DNA of 64,000 nucleotides. Source: an uncultured Treponema sp. (lineage in GTDB: Bacteria > Spirochaetota > Spirochaetia > Treponematales > Treponemataceae). Location: assembly GCA_946410085.1 (NCBI GenBank), contig CAMJZA010000009.1, positions 1-64,000 on the forward strand. The letters are read 5' to 3'. Below, one piece after another: positions 6,924 to 14,566 of the stretch. The position numbers and the translations under genes are program-made. Every line of letters starts with the position of its first letter. The first letter of the stretch is position 1. A model generated the notes under the pieces. It did no database searches and had not been told where the DNA came from. It saw only the letters and a list, made by a program, of their open reading frames with translations.

Positions 6924-7724
6924 TCAGCAGCCGCTGCCGGCTTCGATGAAGCCGACGATTTTCTCCATGAAGAGTTTTTCCCGCCTGAAATAGTCTTCCT
7001 CTGACTCCGTGTCCTGGCTGCAGGCCTGCGAAATCAGTTCCGCATAATTGCCGGGCAACTCCGGCAAACTGTGCGAGTAATACAGCGCCCGGTCCTCCGC
7101 CGGGGCATAGAAGCCGTTCAGGTAAAATAAAGCCCGGATTCCGGCCCGTATCGCGGTGTTCAGGTTCTCGTGCAGCTGGATGAACGCCTCCCGCCGGTAC
7201 CAGCGGTCTTTCTTGTAATCGGAAATGAGGTAATGGATGTAGCCCAGCGAATCGTCCAGTTTGTCTTGAATCTCTTTTTTTGCAAACTGATGTATTCTGG
7301 CAAGCTCGTTTTTGTAGGAACCATCCGGGTCGTATAAAATCTGGGATTCAAGCACGGAAAACTTCCGTGGCTCCTCAAACTTGGAGAACATGTCCGTGTC
7401 GATAAAATCCGTGAACAGGATGGCAAACCATGTGCAGTCAGCTTTTACGCAATGATACGGAATCGGCGGGTCCTGGTCGGGGCCGAAGATATCCTCTGCC
7501 GTTATGCTGCTTCCCTTCTTACGCATGACGATCAGATCGACCATACCGTCATATTCTCCGTCCTCCTTCCTGCGGGGATAATAATCCGCGCGGGAAAGGC
7601 TCCCGGAAAGGAGGATGCTTTCTATTTCTGATTTGTCGATTGAATTTATAAAAGAGGATGTCCTGTCACGCAGCCCCTGAACAAAAACTTTCTGCCGCGC
7701 AATTACCGCTTCTTTGCTTTTCAT
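6924..7724 (-). CDS. Nucleotidyltransferase-fold protein
   Basis: 266 aa. Residues ~35-65 carry the Pol-beta-type NTase signature 'LLSGSLSRADYY' followed by an acidic pair in 'GMVDLIVM'. The C-terminal half is helical (HENLNTAIRAGIRALFYLNG), like substrate-binding domains of aminoglycoside or tRNA-type NTases and minimal NTases. Substrate unknown. A -10-like TATAAT on the minus strand (plus-strand ATTATA at 7766-7771) lies about 40 nt upstream of the ATG. It lies downstream of the LUD gene, separated by a GC-rich hairpin, so is probably transcribed separately. Confidence 0.75.
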   Translation of the reverse strand: MKSKEAVIARQKVFVQGLRDRTSSFINSIDKSEIESILLSGSLSRADYYPRRKEDGEYDGMVDLIVMRKKGSSITAEDIFGPDQDPPIPYHCVKADCTWFAILFTDFIDTDMFSKFEEPRKFSVLESQILYDPDGSYKNELARIHQFAKKEIQDKLDDSLGYIHYLISDYKKDRWYRREAFIQLHENLNTAIRAGIRALFYLNGFYAPAEDRALYYSHSLPELPGNYAELISQACSQDTESEEDYFRREKLFMEKIVGFIEAGSGC

Positions 7725-7771
7725 CCGTAATCCTTCCCAATACCCAGGCAGCAGGCATCCACAGTATTATA

Positions 7772-7807
7772 CGGCGGGGAAGGCCATATCCTGGCTCCGC
7801 CCCGCCG
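7772..7807. terminator. GC-rich hairpin between LUD and nucleotidyltransferase genes
   Basis: CGGCGGGG (7772-7779) pairs with CCCCGCCG (7800-7807), an 8-bp stem around a 20-nt loop immediately after the LUD stop codon. There is no T-run, so it is a weak terminator candidate. It sits directly upstream of the TATAAT of the next gene. Confidence 0.45.
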
Positions 7808-7814
7808 TGCGACA

Positions 7815-8444
7815 TCAGAAGCCGAGGCAGTCGTTCACCAGAATGACGTGAATCCTGTCCTTGTGGTGGGAGAACCTCGTTATGAGGAACTGGCAGCAGA
7901 TCGTGTCGGGGGACTTGCAGTTCATGCATGCACCGGTCTTGCAGCAGGGCGTGGAAAGGCCGAATCGCTGCGCGTTTATGGGGGCGGCGACGTTCCGTGC
8001 CCGCTTCATCGCGCCGTCAACGTCCGAGCACACCTTGTTCATCCCGACGATGAAGACGACCTTCTTCGGTCCCTGTGCTATGGCGGAAACCCGGTTGGAG
8101 TTCCCGTCGATGTTCACGAGTACGCCGTCCTCGGTCATCGCGTTCACGCTGGCAAGGTACACGTCCGCATCGTAGGCCATGAGCATCGCGGCCCGCTTGT
8201 CCTCATAGGCATCCCTGTCGATGAACTTGTAGTTCCCTTTCTTGAGGAAATCGGTCAGCCCTATCTCATGCACGCTCATGCCGCCGCCCATCGTGACGCT
8301 GCTCCCCTCCGGGATAAGCTCCAGCGCCTTCTTCAGGGCCTCTTCCTTGCTCGCGGCGTAGTAGCCGCTCATGTTCCGTGATTCAAGCCCCTTGATGACC
8401 TTCTTCGCCAGAAGCTCGTTTCTCCTTGTGATGAATTCACTCAT
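7815..8444 (-). CDS. LUD-domain protein from internal start (209 aa)
   Basis: The ATG at 8444 (MSEFITRRNELLAKKVIKGL) is preceded by GGAGAGGTGG and by its own sigma-70 promoter at 8463-8491. Independent expression of the LUD protein is therefore very likely. LUD proteins are related to LutC (lactate utilisation) and often hold a C-terminal Fe-S or metal Cys cluster, here CCKTGACMNC plus CC. The nested arrangement means the exonuclease ORF would produce an additional fused form. The substrate is not deducible. Confidence 0.7.
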   Translation of the reverse strand: MSEFITRRNELLAKKVIKGLESRNMSGYYAASKEEALKKALELIPEGSSVTMGGGMSVHEIGLTDFLKKGNYKFIDRDAYEDKRAAMLMAYDADVYLASVNAMTEDGVLVNIDGNSNRVSAIAQGPKKVVFIVGMNKVCSDVDGAMKRARNVAAPINAQRFGLSTPCCKTGACMNCKSPDTICCQFLITRFSHHKDRIHVILVNDCLGF

Positions 8445-9110
8445 TAAGCCACCTCTCCTTCCATTATATGTATGCCTCCCCGTTCCGTCAACCGGACGCT
8501 TTGTTATTCGGCTGGTGATTTGCGGGCTGCCCCTCCGCGACGGCTGGAAGGGCCTCAGGATTTCCGCGAGGGGCTTCCCCGCGTCCCGGGTAAGTTTCTC
8601 CGTCACTTTCATCGTGAAGATTGCGTCCGCGCGGCTGTCGTGGAACTCCATGCCCTGCGTGTCGATTCCGAGCCGCTCCACGAACGCGCCCAGTCCGCCC
8701 TGCATCCCGTAGAACTTTTCCAGCACCGTGCGGATGTCGTAGCATGCGTATTCGATTTCGGCAAGGCCGTAGCGCCTGCATTCCGCGCCGATCGTCTTGA
8801 GGTCGCCCTTGCAGCCGAAGCCCAGTACGAGCCTGTCCCCCGCGCCGAGGAGCGAGCGGATTCTCTGGTAGTGCTGCGGGAACTTGGGCTTCCCGGCGTA
8901 TTCCTCCCGGCTGTATGCGAGATGGCAGCGCGAGCCTTTCTTGAACAGGTACCAGTCGAAGGGCGCGTCGGGGTTCATCAGGATGTCGTCCGTCTCGATG
9001 ACCGAGAAATCCTGATCGCAGAGGACGTAGCCGAACGAGCAGATCTTCCCCGTCCCGCCGAAGTTGTTCGCGCACTCGATGTCAAAAAAGAGGTAGCTTG
9101 TGCCTGTCAC
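7815..9110 (-). CDS. Read-through ORF: DEDD 3'-5' exonuclease joined to LUD-domain protein
   Basis: 431 aa in one frame, starting at a GTG that overlaps the upstream acetyltransferase stop (GTGA). Residues 1-190 are a DnaQ-like exonuclease: YLFFDIECAN (D, E), then an internal conserved Asp, and FHDSRADAIFTM (the DEDDh His-Asp). Residues ~223-431 are a complete LUD (LutC-like) protein with GSSVTMGGGMSVHEIGL and a Cys-rich C-terminus (CCKTGACMNCKSPDTICCQF). Between them is no stop codon, only a basic, low-quality linker (TKRPVDGTGRHTYNGRRGGL). That linker is really the promoter and Shine-Dalgarno region of the LUD gene. Probably two genes whose intervening stop was lost. Confidence 0.75.
   Translation of the reverse strand: MTGTSYLFFDIECANNFGGTGKICSFGYVLCDQDFSVIETDDILMNPDAPFDWYLFKKGSRCHLAYSREEYAGKPKFPQHYQRIRSLLGAGDRLVLGFGCKGDLKTIGAECRRYGLAEIEYACYDIRTVLEKFYGMQGGLGAFVERLGIDTQGMEFHDSRADAIFTMKVTEKLTRDAGKPLAEILRPFQPSRRGSPQITSRITKRPVDGTGRHTYNGRRGGLMSEFITRRNELLAKKVIKGLESRNMSGYYAASKEEALKKALELIPEGSSVTMGGGMSVHEIGLTDFLKKGNYKFIDRDAYEDKRAAMLMAYDADVYLASVNAMTEDGVLVNIDGNSNRVSAIAQGPKKVVFIVGMNKVCSDVDGAMKRARNVAAPINAQRFGLSTPCCKTGACMNCKSPDTICCQFLITRFSHHKDRIHVILVNDCLGF
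8463..8491 (-). promoter_or_regulatory. Consensus sigma-70 promoter inside the exonuclease-LUD ORF
   Basis: Minus strand: TTGACG (plus 8486-8491), exactly 17 nt, TATAAT (plus 8463-8468), then GGAGAGGTGG and the ATG at 8444. All of it lies inside the open frame of the exonuclease and supplies the linker codons. Confidence 0.85.
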
Positions 9111-9676
9111 TTTCCTACAATCTCCCAGTCGCGCCTGAGGAGGGCCCAGAGCGTGATGTCGATGAGCTTGCCGCGGCAGAGCTCGTAGTCCCGCATCTCT
9201 CCCTCTTTGACGAATCCCAGCCTGCCCGCGAGGGCCTGCGATGCCGTGTTCGGCGGTTCGATGAATGCCTCGATCCTGTTCATATCCGAGCTTGAGAAGG
9301 CGAAGTCCAGCACAAGCGTGAGGGCCTCGCCCATTATCCCCCTGCGCTGGTAGTTTCTGTTCAGCTCATAGCCCATCTCGGCCTTCTTGTCGTCATCGGA
9401 AAATGCGAAGAGGCCGCATGTCCCCACGAGCTTCGCGTTTTCCCGGAGCACGATGCCCCAGCGGATCATCGTCCTGTTTTTGAGGGCCTGCATGAAAAAG
9501 CGGGTCTGCCTCTCTGCCTCCTCCATGCTTTTGAACGGGAGCAGGTCGTAATAGCGCATCACCTCGCCGTCGGAGAAAATCTCGAACACATCCTCCGCGT
9601 CCCTTTCTTCCAGAGGCCGCAGGACAAGCCGCTCCGATTCCAGGACCAGATCCTTCCCGAAAAGTTCGTCCTTCAT
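9107..9676 (-). CDS. GNAT acetyltransferase, RimJ/RimL-type
   Basis: 189 aa from the ATG at 9676 (MKDELFGKDLVLESERLVLR); the 52 residues before it in the track are translated from the neighbouring gene. Signature pieces: ERLVLRPLEERDAEDVF, then MGYELNRNYQRRGIMGEAL (the acetyl-CoA pyrophosphate loop, QRRGIMGEA) and NTASQALAGRLGFVKEGEMRD. RimJ/L-like enzymes acetylate N-termini or small molecules; the substrate is unknown. The ATG overlaps the stop of the preceding methyltransferase remnant, and the stop overlaps the exonuclease GTG. Confidence 0.9.
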   Translation of the reverse strand: MKDELFGKDLVLESERLVLRPLEERDAEDVFEIFSDGEVMRYYDLLPFKSMEEAERQTRFFMQALKNRTMIRWGIVLRENAKLVGTCGLFAFSDDDKKAEMGYELNRNYQRRGIMGEALTLVLDFAFSSSDMNRIEAFIEPPNTASQALAGRLGFVKEGEMRDYELCRGKLIDITLWALLRRDWEIVGK

Positions 9677-9972
9677 TTTACCCCCGTGCTTTTCTTCACG
9701 GCGACTGCCGTGAACTCTCCCGGCAGTTTCCCGTTCTCCCAGGACGGATGCTCGTCGAAGCCCGTGAGCGTGAAGCCGCTCCCGATAATCGAATTGATGA
9801 TCTCGCTTATGGTATACTTCCGGTAGATGCATATCAGCTTGCCGCCCGGCCTGAGGATTGCGTTCATCACCTGCATGAACGCGGCGATGTCATGGAAATA
9901 GTGCAGGACCCCTCCCTCCATGAAGGCATCGTATTCCCACGCCTTTTTGTGCTGCCTGGTATAATCGTCCAT
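9673..9972 (-). pseudogene. SAM-dependent methyltransferase with two in-frame internal deletions
   Basis: Only 99 aa remain of a family normally about 250 aa. The N-terminal hallmark (DYTRQHKKAWEYDAF) runs straight into the post-motif segment MEGGVLHYFHDIAAFMQVMN. 'LRPGGKLIC' then runs straight into 'YRKYTISEIINSIIGSGFTL' and the proper C-terminus (LPGEFTAVAVKK). From memory of the family, the first junction removes the whole SAM-binding Rossmann core and the second removes the 'SDFHPF' region. The reading frame is preserved but the enzyme cannot bind SAM. It overlaps the acetyltransferase start, so the frame may survive only for translational coupling. Confidence 0.7.
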
Positions 9973-10121
9973 GAATCTCCCTCCGTGAGTTAGCTGTGTA
10001 TATAGAGCCGTGACTTCTCCGGCTCCCCGTCGCCCTGTGCCATGCTAGGCAATCCGCTTCCCGTCTATCCCGCACACGAGCATCTGCGAGCCGTCCTTGC
10101 CGGTTCATAGTTGTCATCTCC

Positions 10122-10676
10122 TTATGTCCGTGATAATTCAAGCCTCATATAGACCAGTTCCTGATAGCCACTTATCCGTGAGTTGAAGCCCCTGGGGGTC
10201 CGCCCGAACTCCACAAAGCCCGCGTCCCTGTACAGGGATACTGCCCGCCTGTTTTCGGCGACGACGTTGAGCTCCAGCTGCCCGTATCCGGCTTCCCGCG
10301 CGCACTCTATGCAGGCGGTCGTGAGGGCCTTGCCCAGCCCCAGACCCCAGTATTCCCGCAGGATGCTGATGCCGAATTCCGCCCGGTGCCTCAGCTTGTA
10401 CTTCGACCCGACTGCCTCGATCCCGGCCATACCCGCGAGCTTCCCGTCAACGAAGGCGAGGATTTCTATCTCGTTCGGGCTTGCCGCCTTTCCGTCCAGG
10501 AACTTCGCCTCCTGCTCCGGGTAATAGCTGTTCTCGTCAGGGTATGACAACAGGTAGTCCGTCTCCGCATGGGTTGCGTTGAAGTTCTCGTAGACGGCCT
10601 TCCCGTCCGCCGCCTCCCCGTTCCTGAGCACCGCCTCTTTCCCGTTTTTTAATGTAATTGTTTGATTGTATTTCAT
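10122..10676 (-). CDS. GNAT acetyltransferase
   Basis: 184 aa from the ATG at 10676 (MKYNQTITLKNGKEAVLRNG), with AGGAC upstream; the longer track start at 10730 is not supported. The domain is complete: RHRAEFGISILREYWGLGLGKAL contains the acetyl-CoA loop (WGLGLGKA), and 'LNVVAENRRAVSLYRDAGFVEFG' is the conserved C-terminal motif. It probably acetylates a small molecule or protein N-terminus. It is the second of several acetyltransferases in 9-22 kb. A decayed stretch of ~150 nt lies between it and the methyltransferase remnant. Confidence 0.9.
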   Translation of the reverse strand: MKYNQTITLKNGKEAVLRNGEAADGKAVYENFNATHAETDYLLSYPDENSYYPEQEAKFLDGKAASPNEIEILAFVDGKLAGMAGIEAVGSKYKLRHRAEFGISILREYWGLGLGKALTTACIECAREAGYGQLELNVVAENRRAVSLYRDAGFVEFGRTPRGFNSRISGYQELVYMRLELSRT

Positions 10677-10789
10677 CTGTTTGTCCTCGTTACCGTCCTG
10701 CACTGCAATGGCCGAATTTCTTCCCGGCATAGGCCGTGCCTGTTATGAAATATGTCCTCGACAAATCCATCGTTCCTTATCCTCCCCCC

Positions 10790-11272
10790 TCACTTTGCCG
10801 TTACGTTCACCAGCGCATTGTATTCCCGGAGATATATCCCGCGGCGCATTTCATCGCTGGCGGCATAGTCCTCGTGCCTGGAAAAAATCTCTATGGCCTG
10901 CCCGACGGGAACCCAGTGCGGCTCCATTCCGACCGACCGTTCCCGCTCTGTCAGTTTCCGCCCGCAGCTGCCGGTAACCTCGCACATAAAATACGTGCTG
11001 ATGTATTTCCAGTCCTCATAGTATTTATCTATCTCAAGCACGCATGCCGAAGGCTTTGTGACGACACCAGTCTCTTCCGCAACTTCCCGCACGCAGCATC
11101 CGGCCTCATCCTCACCGTCCTCCATCCCGCCGCCCGGAATCATGTACAGGCCGGTCTGCGTCTCATACGACAAAAGGATGAGCGTGCCATTCATCACGAT
11201 TCCCCTGCACGCCGTGCGGGACTTGTCCCAATTCCCGGAATAGTTCTCCCCGGTAATCTCTATTGTCCTCAT
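10790..11272 (-). CDS. Nudix hydrolase
   Basis: 160 aa. A perfect Nudix box is visible: G-x5-E-x7-REV-x-EE-x-GV within GGMEDGEDEAGCCV and REVAEETGV. It hydrolyses a nucleoside diphosphate linked to an unknown moiety. The N-terminal 'CRGIVMNGTLILLSYETQTG' strand is typical of stand-alone Nudix enzymes of the ADP-ribose/MutT type. The ATG at 11272 follows a duplicated ATATGAGGAC, and the true start could be a few codons either way. No operon partner is evident. Confidence 0.88.
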   Translation of the reverse strand: MRTIEITGENYSGNWDKSRTACRGIVMNGTLILLSYETQTGLYMIPGGGMEDGEDEAGCCVREVAEETGVVTKPSACVLEIDKYYEDWKYISTYFMCEVTGSCGRKLTERERSVGMEPHWVPVGQAIEIFSRHEDYAASDEMRRGIYLREYNALVNVTAK

Positions 11273-11475
11273 ATGTCCTCATATTGTTCGCAATTCACAG
11301 GGGCCGGGCCCGAGCTCCAGCAGAGAGCGTACCACAGATTCCTGTAATCCGCAAGACGGAATCAACCGGACGGAACAGAGGCTTCCATAGACGCCGGTTT
11401 TCCGTGGACAGGCCGGCTGCCCCGCCCGCGCGGAGTGCCGCCCCAATGACAGGGACGGCACAAGCTCCTTCCGGC

Positions 11476-12501
11476 CTACACCTTCCAGCCCCGGTAGCGG
11501 TTCTTCTGGTACTCCCTCGTGAACTTCGCAATCTGCATCATCTTCTCTTTGCCCCACTGGTTCTCGCTGTGGAGCTTAAGATAGGTCTGCCAGCGCTCCT
11601 CACTGAGCGAACCGTCCTGCAAGGCCGCACGGACCGCGCAGCCCGGCTCGCAGGTGTGGGAGCAGTCGCTGAACCTGCACTGGCTGAAAAGCGACGTGAC
11701 ATCCGGGAATGTCTCGTTTATGCCGTCCTCCATGCCGAGCAGGCCGATCTCGCGCAGGCCGGGGGTATCCATGATCCAGACCCCGTTCTGCAGGCGGAAG
11801 AGCTGGCGGTATGTCGTGGTGTGCCGCCCCTTTCCGTCCCCGTCGCGGATGTCGCTCACTTTCATCAGCGGCGAGCCGTTCAGGGTGTTGAGCAAAGTCG
11901 ATTTGCCGACGCCGGAGGATCCGACGAAGGCGATCGTCTTGCCCTCCTGCATATAGGGCGCAAGCTGATCCATGCCGTAGCCGGTCAGCGAGCTGATTGC
12001 GATGACGTCCGCCTTGTCGCAGACCGCCCGCGTGATCTCCAGCTTCAGCCCGACGTCATCGCACAGGTCGGCCTTGGACAGGATTACGACCGGCTTCGCG
12101 CCGGTGTTCAGCGTGATGGAAACGTAGCGGGCAATCCTGTTCTCGCTGTAATCCTGGTTCAGGGACGTGACGATGAACACGTAATCGAAATTTGCGGCGA
12201 GCGTCTCCTCGTGAAGGTGCTTCACGTATGATTCCGCATGTCCGCCCCGGTCAGGGCGTTTGAACGCGCTCGTGCGGGGCAGCACCTCGTCGATGAGCGC
12301 GTCCCCGTACTCATTGGTGATGACCTTCACGTAATCCCCGACGACCGGGCATTCCAGTCCGAGATTGTGAAACTTCCCCTTCAGCGTGCCGGTGAATTCG
12401 GAGTCAGGCCGTACCGTGCCGTCTTCGGCGCAGGGCAGGAGGGTAAACAGATTTTTCTGCACGCATGAGACGCGGGCAGAAATCAGGGTATTTGATTTCA
12501 T
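11476..12501 (-). CDS. rsgA: Ribosome small-subunit-dependent GTPase RsgA
   Basis: 341 aa with the circularly permuted GTPase order of RsgA: OB-fold (1-~80), then G4 SKAD, G1 GSSGVGKST (Walker A) and G3 DTPG. The zinc finger C-x4-C-x-H-x5-C (CRFSDCSHTCEPGC) follows. It acts in late 30S subunit maturation. 'RHTTTYRQLF' is the switch I region. The C-terminal Lys/Arg-rich helix (YQKNRYRGWKV) is usual. It appears monocistronic, with 360 nt of non-coding DNA upstream separating it from phoR. Confidence 0.95.
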   Translation of the reverse strand: MKSNTLISARVSCVQKNLFTLLPCAEDGTVRPDSEFTGTLKGKFHNLGLECPVVGDYVKVITNEYGDALIDEVLPRTSAFKRPDRGGHAESYVKHLHEETLAANFDYVFIVTSLNQDYSENRIARYVSITLNTGAKPVVILSKADLCDDVGLKLEITRAVCDKADVIAISSLTGYGMDQLAPYMQEGKTIAFVGSSGVGKSTLLNTLNGSPLMKVSDIRDGDGKGRHTTTYRQLFRLQNGVWIMDTPGLREIGLLGMEDGINETFPDVTSLFSQCRFSDCSHTCEPGCAVRAALQDGSLSEERWQTYLKLHSENQWGKEKMMQIAKFTREYQKNRYRGWKV

Positions 12502-12862
12502 TTGAATTTCCTAAAAGCGAGAATGCATATCCTGACGGATATTCCAGCGCAGCTCCGCTCCTAGGACAAGGACTGTGTGACAGCTTTTATGCCAGGCAAG
12601 CGGAGGCCGAAACGCAAGAGAAACGAATCATAAATCTATCTCAACCTCCTGAAAACTAAGATAGTTCCCTTATATCACAATTCAAAACTTTATGCAAGCC
12701 ATGAATCAATTTTTTGCCGCCGGCAGTTTTGTCTTCTATATTATCGCACTACAGGGACATCACGTATATCTGGCAGGGATTCTTCTCGTCCGCATCGGCA
12801 ATCTGCTGTATCATAACTGTCCCTGCAGCAAGGATACCCGAGATTCAGATATGTGTAAAGCC
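12502..12862. other. Intergenic region between phoR and rsgA
   Basis: No intact gene. On the minus strand, directly after phoR, a protein-like tail without a start (ILAAGTVMIQQIADADEKN to ...QIYVMSL, stop at 12749) may be the end of a deleted gene. A GGAGG-like CAACCTCC lies near 12645 without a convincing ORF. I see no clear rsgA promoter. Confidence 0.35.
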
Positions 12863-14203
12863 TTATCCCAGCGGGAACAGAAGGCAGAATTCGCTTCCTT
12901 CTCCGGGCTTGCTTCTGACGCTCAGCTTTGCGTTATGATATTTCGCACCGTGTTTTACAATTGAAAGCCCAAGCCCTGTGCCTGTCGTCCTGTTGCCCTG
13001 CGTGTCTTTTGCGCGGCTCTTGTCGATTCTGTAAAAACGCTCGAAGATTCTTTCCTGCTGGTTTTCTGCGATTCCTATCCCCGTGTCTTTGACAGAAAGT
13101 TTCAGATACCGTTTTCCAAGGTCAACATTTTCAATTTTCACGACAACATTCCCGTTTTCTTTGTTATATTTGACTGCGTTTTCGACAAGATTAAAAATCA
13201 TCTCCTGTATGACTGCGGGAACTCCGTGTATACAAACCTGTTCTTTCGTTTTGTTATCAAGTTCAACAGAAACATTTTTTTTCTTTGCATACGATTCAAG
13301 AGACTTGATTGTTTCGGTACAAATTTCTTCAATGCAGATTTCTTCTTTTTCCATCGTGATGGATTCTTCATCCAGCTTTGAAAGCTTCAGGATATCATTT
13401 ACAAGAAGAATCAATCTCTGCGCTTCGTTGTAGATATCTTCGGAAAAACTCAGCATCGTTTTTTCATCAGCTGAACCGCTTTTCATAATTTCCGCAAAAC
13501 CGCTTATACTGGTCAGGGGAGTTTTAAGCTCGTGGCTTACATTCGCGGAAAACTGTCGGCGGATTTCTTCCCGCTGCTTTTTCTCAAAGTTTTCGTCACT
13601 GATACGCTTTATGAAAGGCTTGAACTCTGAAAAAGTTTCATTCGTTTCGGGATTTTCAAAATCAATTTTTTCTATGGAAGCCGTGATTTTTTTTGAAAGT
13701 GCAGCGGCCACAAGACCTGAAATAATAAGGGCAATCACTAAAAGGCACAAAAGTTCCTGGCTTAAACCGAACATCAAAAGTCCCGCTGTATATTGCTGGC
13801 AGGAAACCCTGAGCACAGTGCCGTTTTCAAGCCGCTTGGCAAAATACAGGTTTTTCTGAAGCATGGTCGAAGAATAACGCGACACTTTGGAAGAGCCTTT
13901 TTTCATCGCCTCGATGAACTCACTGCGGGAAGCGTGATTTTCCATTTCGGCAGGATTTGCCTTGTTGTCAAAAATCACCTTTCCCTGAAAATCAATGACC
14001 GTGATTCTGTTGTCAGTCTTTATCCCCTCAAAAGTCGTCAGGAGCGAAAGATAATCGCACTCGTTTTCAAGCTCCGAAAAAATACGGTTTTCAAAATACT
14101 TGTAAAAGGAGTCGATGAAAATCACCGCACAGGCAAAGTAAACCGCCACGCCAACTAGCATTGTGTTTATAAAAATTCGTAAAGTCAATGATTTAATTTT
14201 CAT
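12863..14203 (-). CDS. phoR: Phosphate-regulon sensor histidine kinase PhoR
   Basis: 446 aa: TM1 (residues ~10-30), an extracytoplasmic sensor segment to ~150, TM2 (~155-180), then HisKA with the phosphoacceptor in NVSHELKTPLTSISGF. HATPase_c has its N box (NLVENAVKYNKEN), G1 (DTGIGIAENQQERIFERFYR) and G2 (TGTGLGLSIVKHG). No PAS domain is obvious. It would phosphorylate PhoB (18851-19525) under low phosphate, and the shared Pho box upstream implies autoinduction. It is separated from phoB by the whole pst operon, an unusual split of the pair. Confidence 0.92.
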   Translation of the reverse strand: MKIKSLTLRIFINTMLVGVAVYFACAVIFIDSFYKYFENRIFSELENECDYLSLLTTFEGIKTDNRITVIDFQGKVIFDNKANPAEMENHASRSEFIEAMKKGSSKVSRYSSTMLQKNLYFAKRLENGTVLRVSCQQYTAGLLMFGLSQELLCLLVIALIISGLVAAALSKKITASIEKIDFENPETNETFSEFKPFIKRISDENFEKKQREEIRRQFSANVSHELKTPLTSISGFAEIMKSGSADEKTMLSFSEDIYNEAQRLILLVNDILKLSKLDEESITMEKEEICIEEICTETIKSLESYAKKKNVSVELDNKTKEQVCIHGVPAVIQEMIFNLVENAVKYNKENGNVVVKIENVDLGKRYLKLSVKDTGIGIAENQQERIFERFYRIDKSRAKDTQGNRTTGTGLGLSIVKHGAKYHNAKLSVRSKPGEGSEFCLLFPLG

Positions 14204-14285
14204 TTTCTGTCTCCAATAATCGAAAAAATGGACCGTTCTGCAATAAGACAGAGTATTGGCACCGCTTCATTCTATATCAATACAG

Positions 14286-14341
14286 ATTATAGTTTAAAAA
14301 TATTAGATTTTGGGGATAGAAATGTTAAATCTGAGTTAAAT
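14286..14341 (-). promoter_or_regulatory. Tripartite Pho box and -10 of phoR
   Basis: Read on the minus strand: ATTTAAC (plus 14335-14341), 4 nt, ATTTAAC (14324-14330), 15 nt, ATCTAAT (14302-14308), 10 nt, TATAAT (14286-14291). Spacings are 11 and 22 bp, then a fixed 10-nt gap to the -10. The same arrangement occurs before pstS and nptA. No -35 consensus is present, as expected for an activator replacing it. Confidence 0.85.
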
Positions 14342-14566
14342 TTTTCGGAATGATAGTATAGCAGGGGGGCTACAATCTGCTTGACCGCCCCCAAGGGCAA
14401 AGACCGGAACCGGGAGACCTGAGTGGCTGTTGCTTGTCCAGCCCAGTCCGCACTTTGCATTCAAAACATGCGTGATTGTGATTGTAAGCGGCTCGTAATC
14501 CGTGAGAACAAGCCCGCCGTTTTTGTCGGAACCAAGAGTAGGCTTTTTCCTCCTGAAAAATTTCAT
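14336..14566 (-). pseudogene. C-terminal fragment of alkaline phosphatase (phoA-like)
   Basis: 76 aa, start overlapping the phoU stop (ATGA). After a short basic start (MKFFRRKKPTLGSD) the sequence LTDYEPLTITITHVLNAKCG and GLGWTSNSHSGLPVPVFALG matches the end of bacterial alkaline phosphatases. The His of 'SHSG' corresponds to a zinc ligand (His412 in E. coli, from memory). Everything upstream, including the Ser nucleophile and other metal ligands, is gone, so it cannot be catalytic. Its position as last member of the pst operon fits a former Pho-regulon phosphatase. The final codons overlap the phoR Pho box. Confidence 0.65.

Noticed and set aside
10045-10121. Protein-like stretch GKDGSQMLVCGIDGKRIA on the minus strand between two genes
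   Set aside because: Too short, no start in frame and no recognised family; possibly a remnant, but not supportable as a feature.
11263-12231. 322-aa ORF opposite rsgA
   Set aside because: Shadow of rsgA; Arg/Pro-rich without domain features.
12690-12964. 90-aa plus-strand ORF beginning MQAMNQFFAAGSFVF
   Set aside because: No ribosome-binding site, ends inside phoR antisense, composition not convincing.
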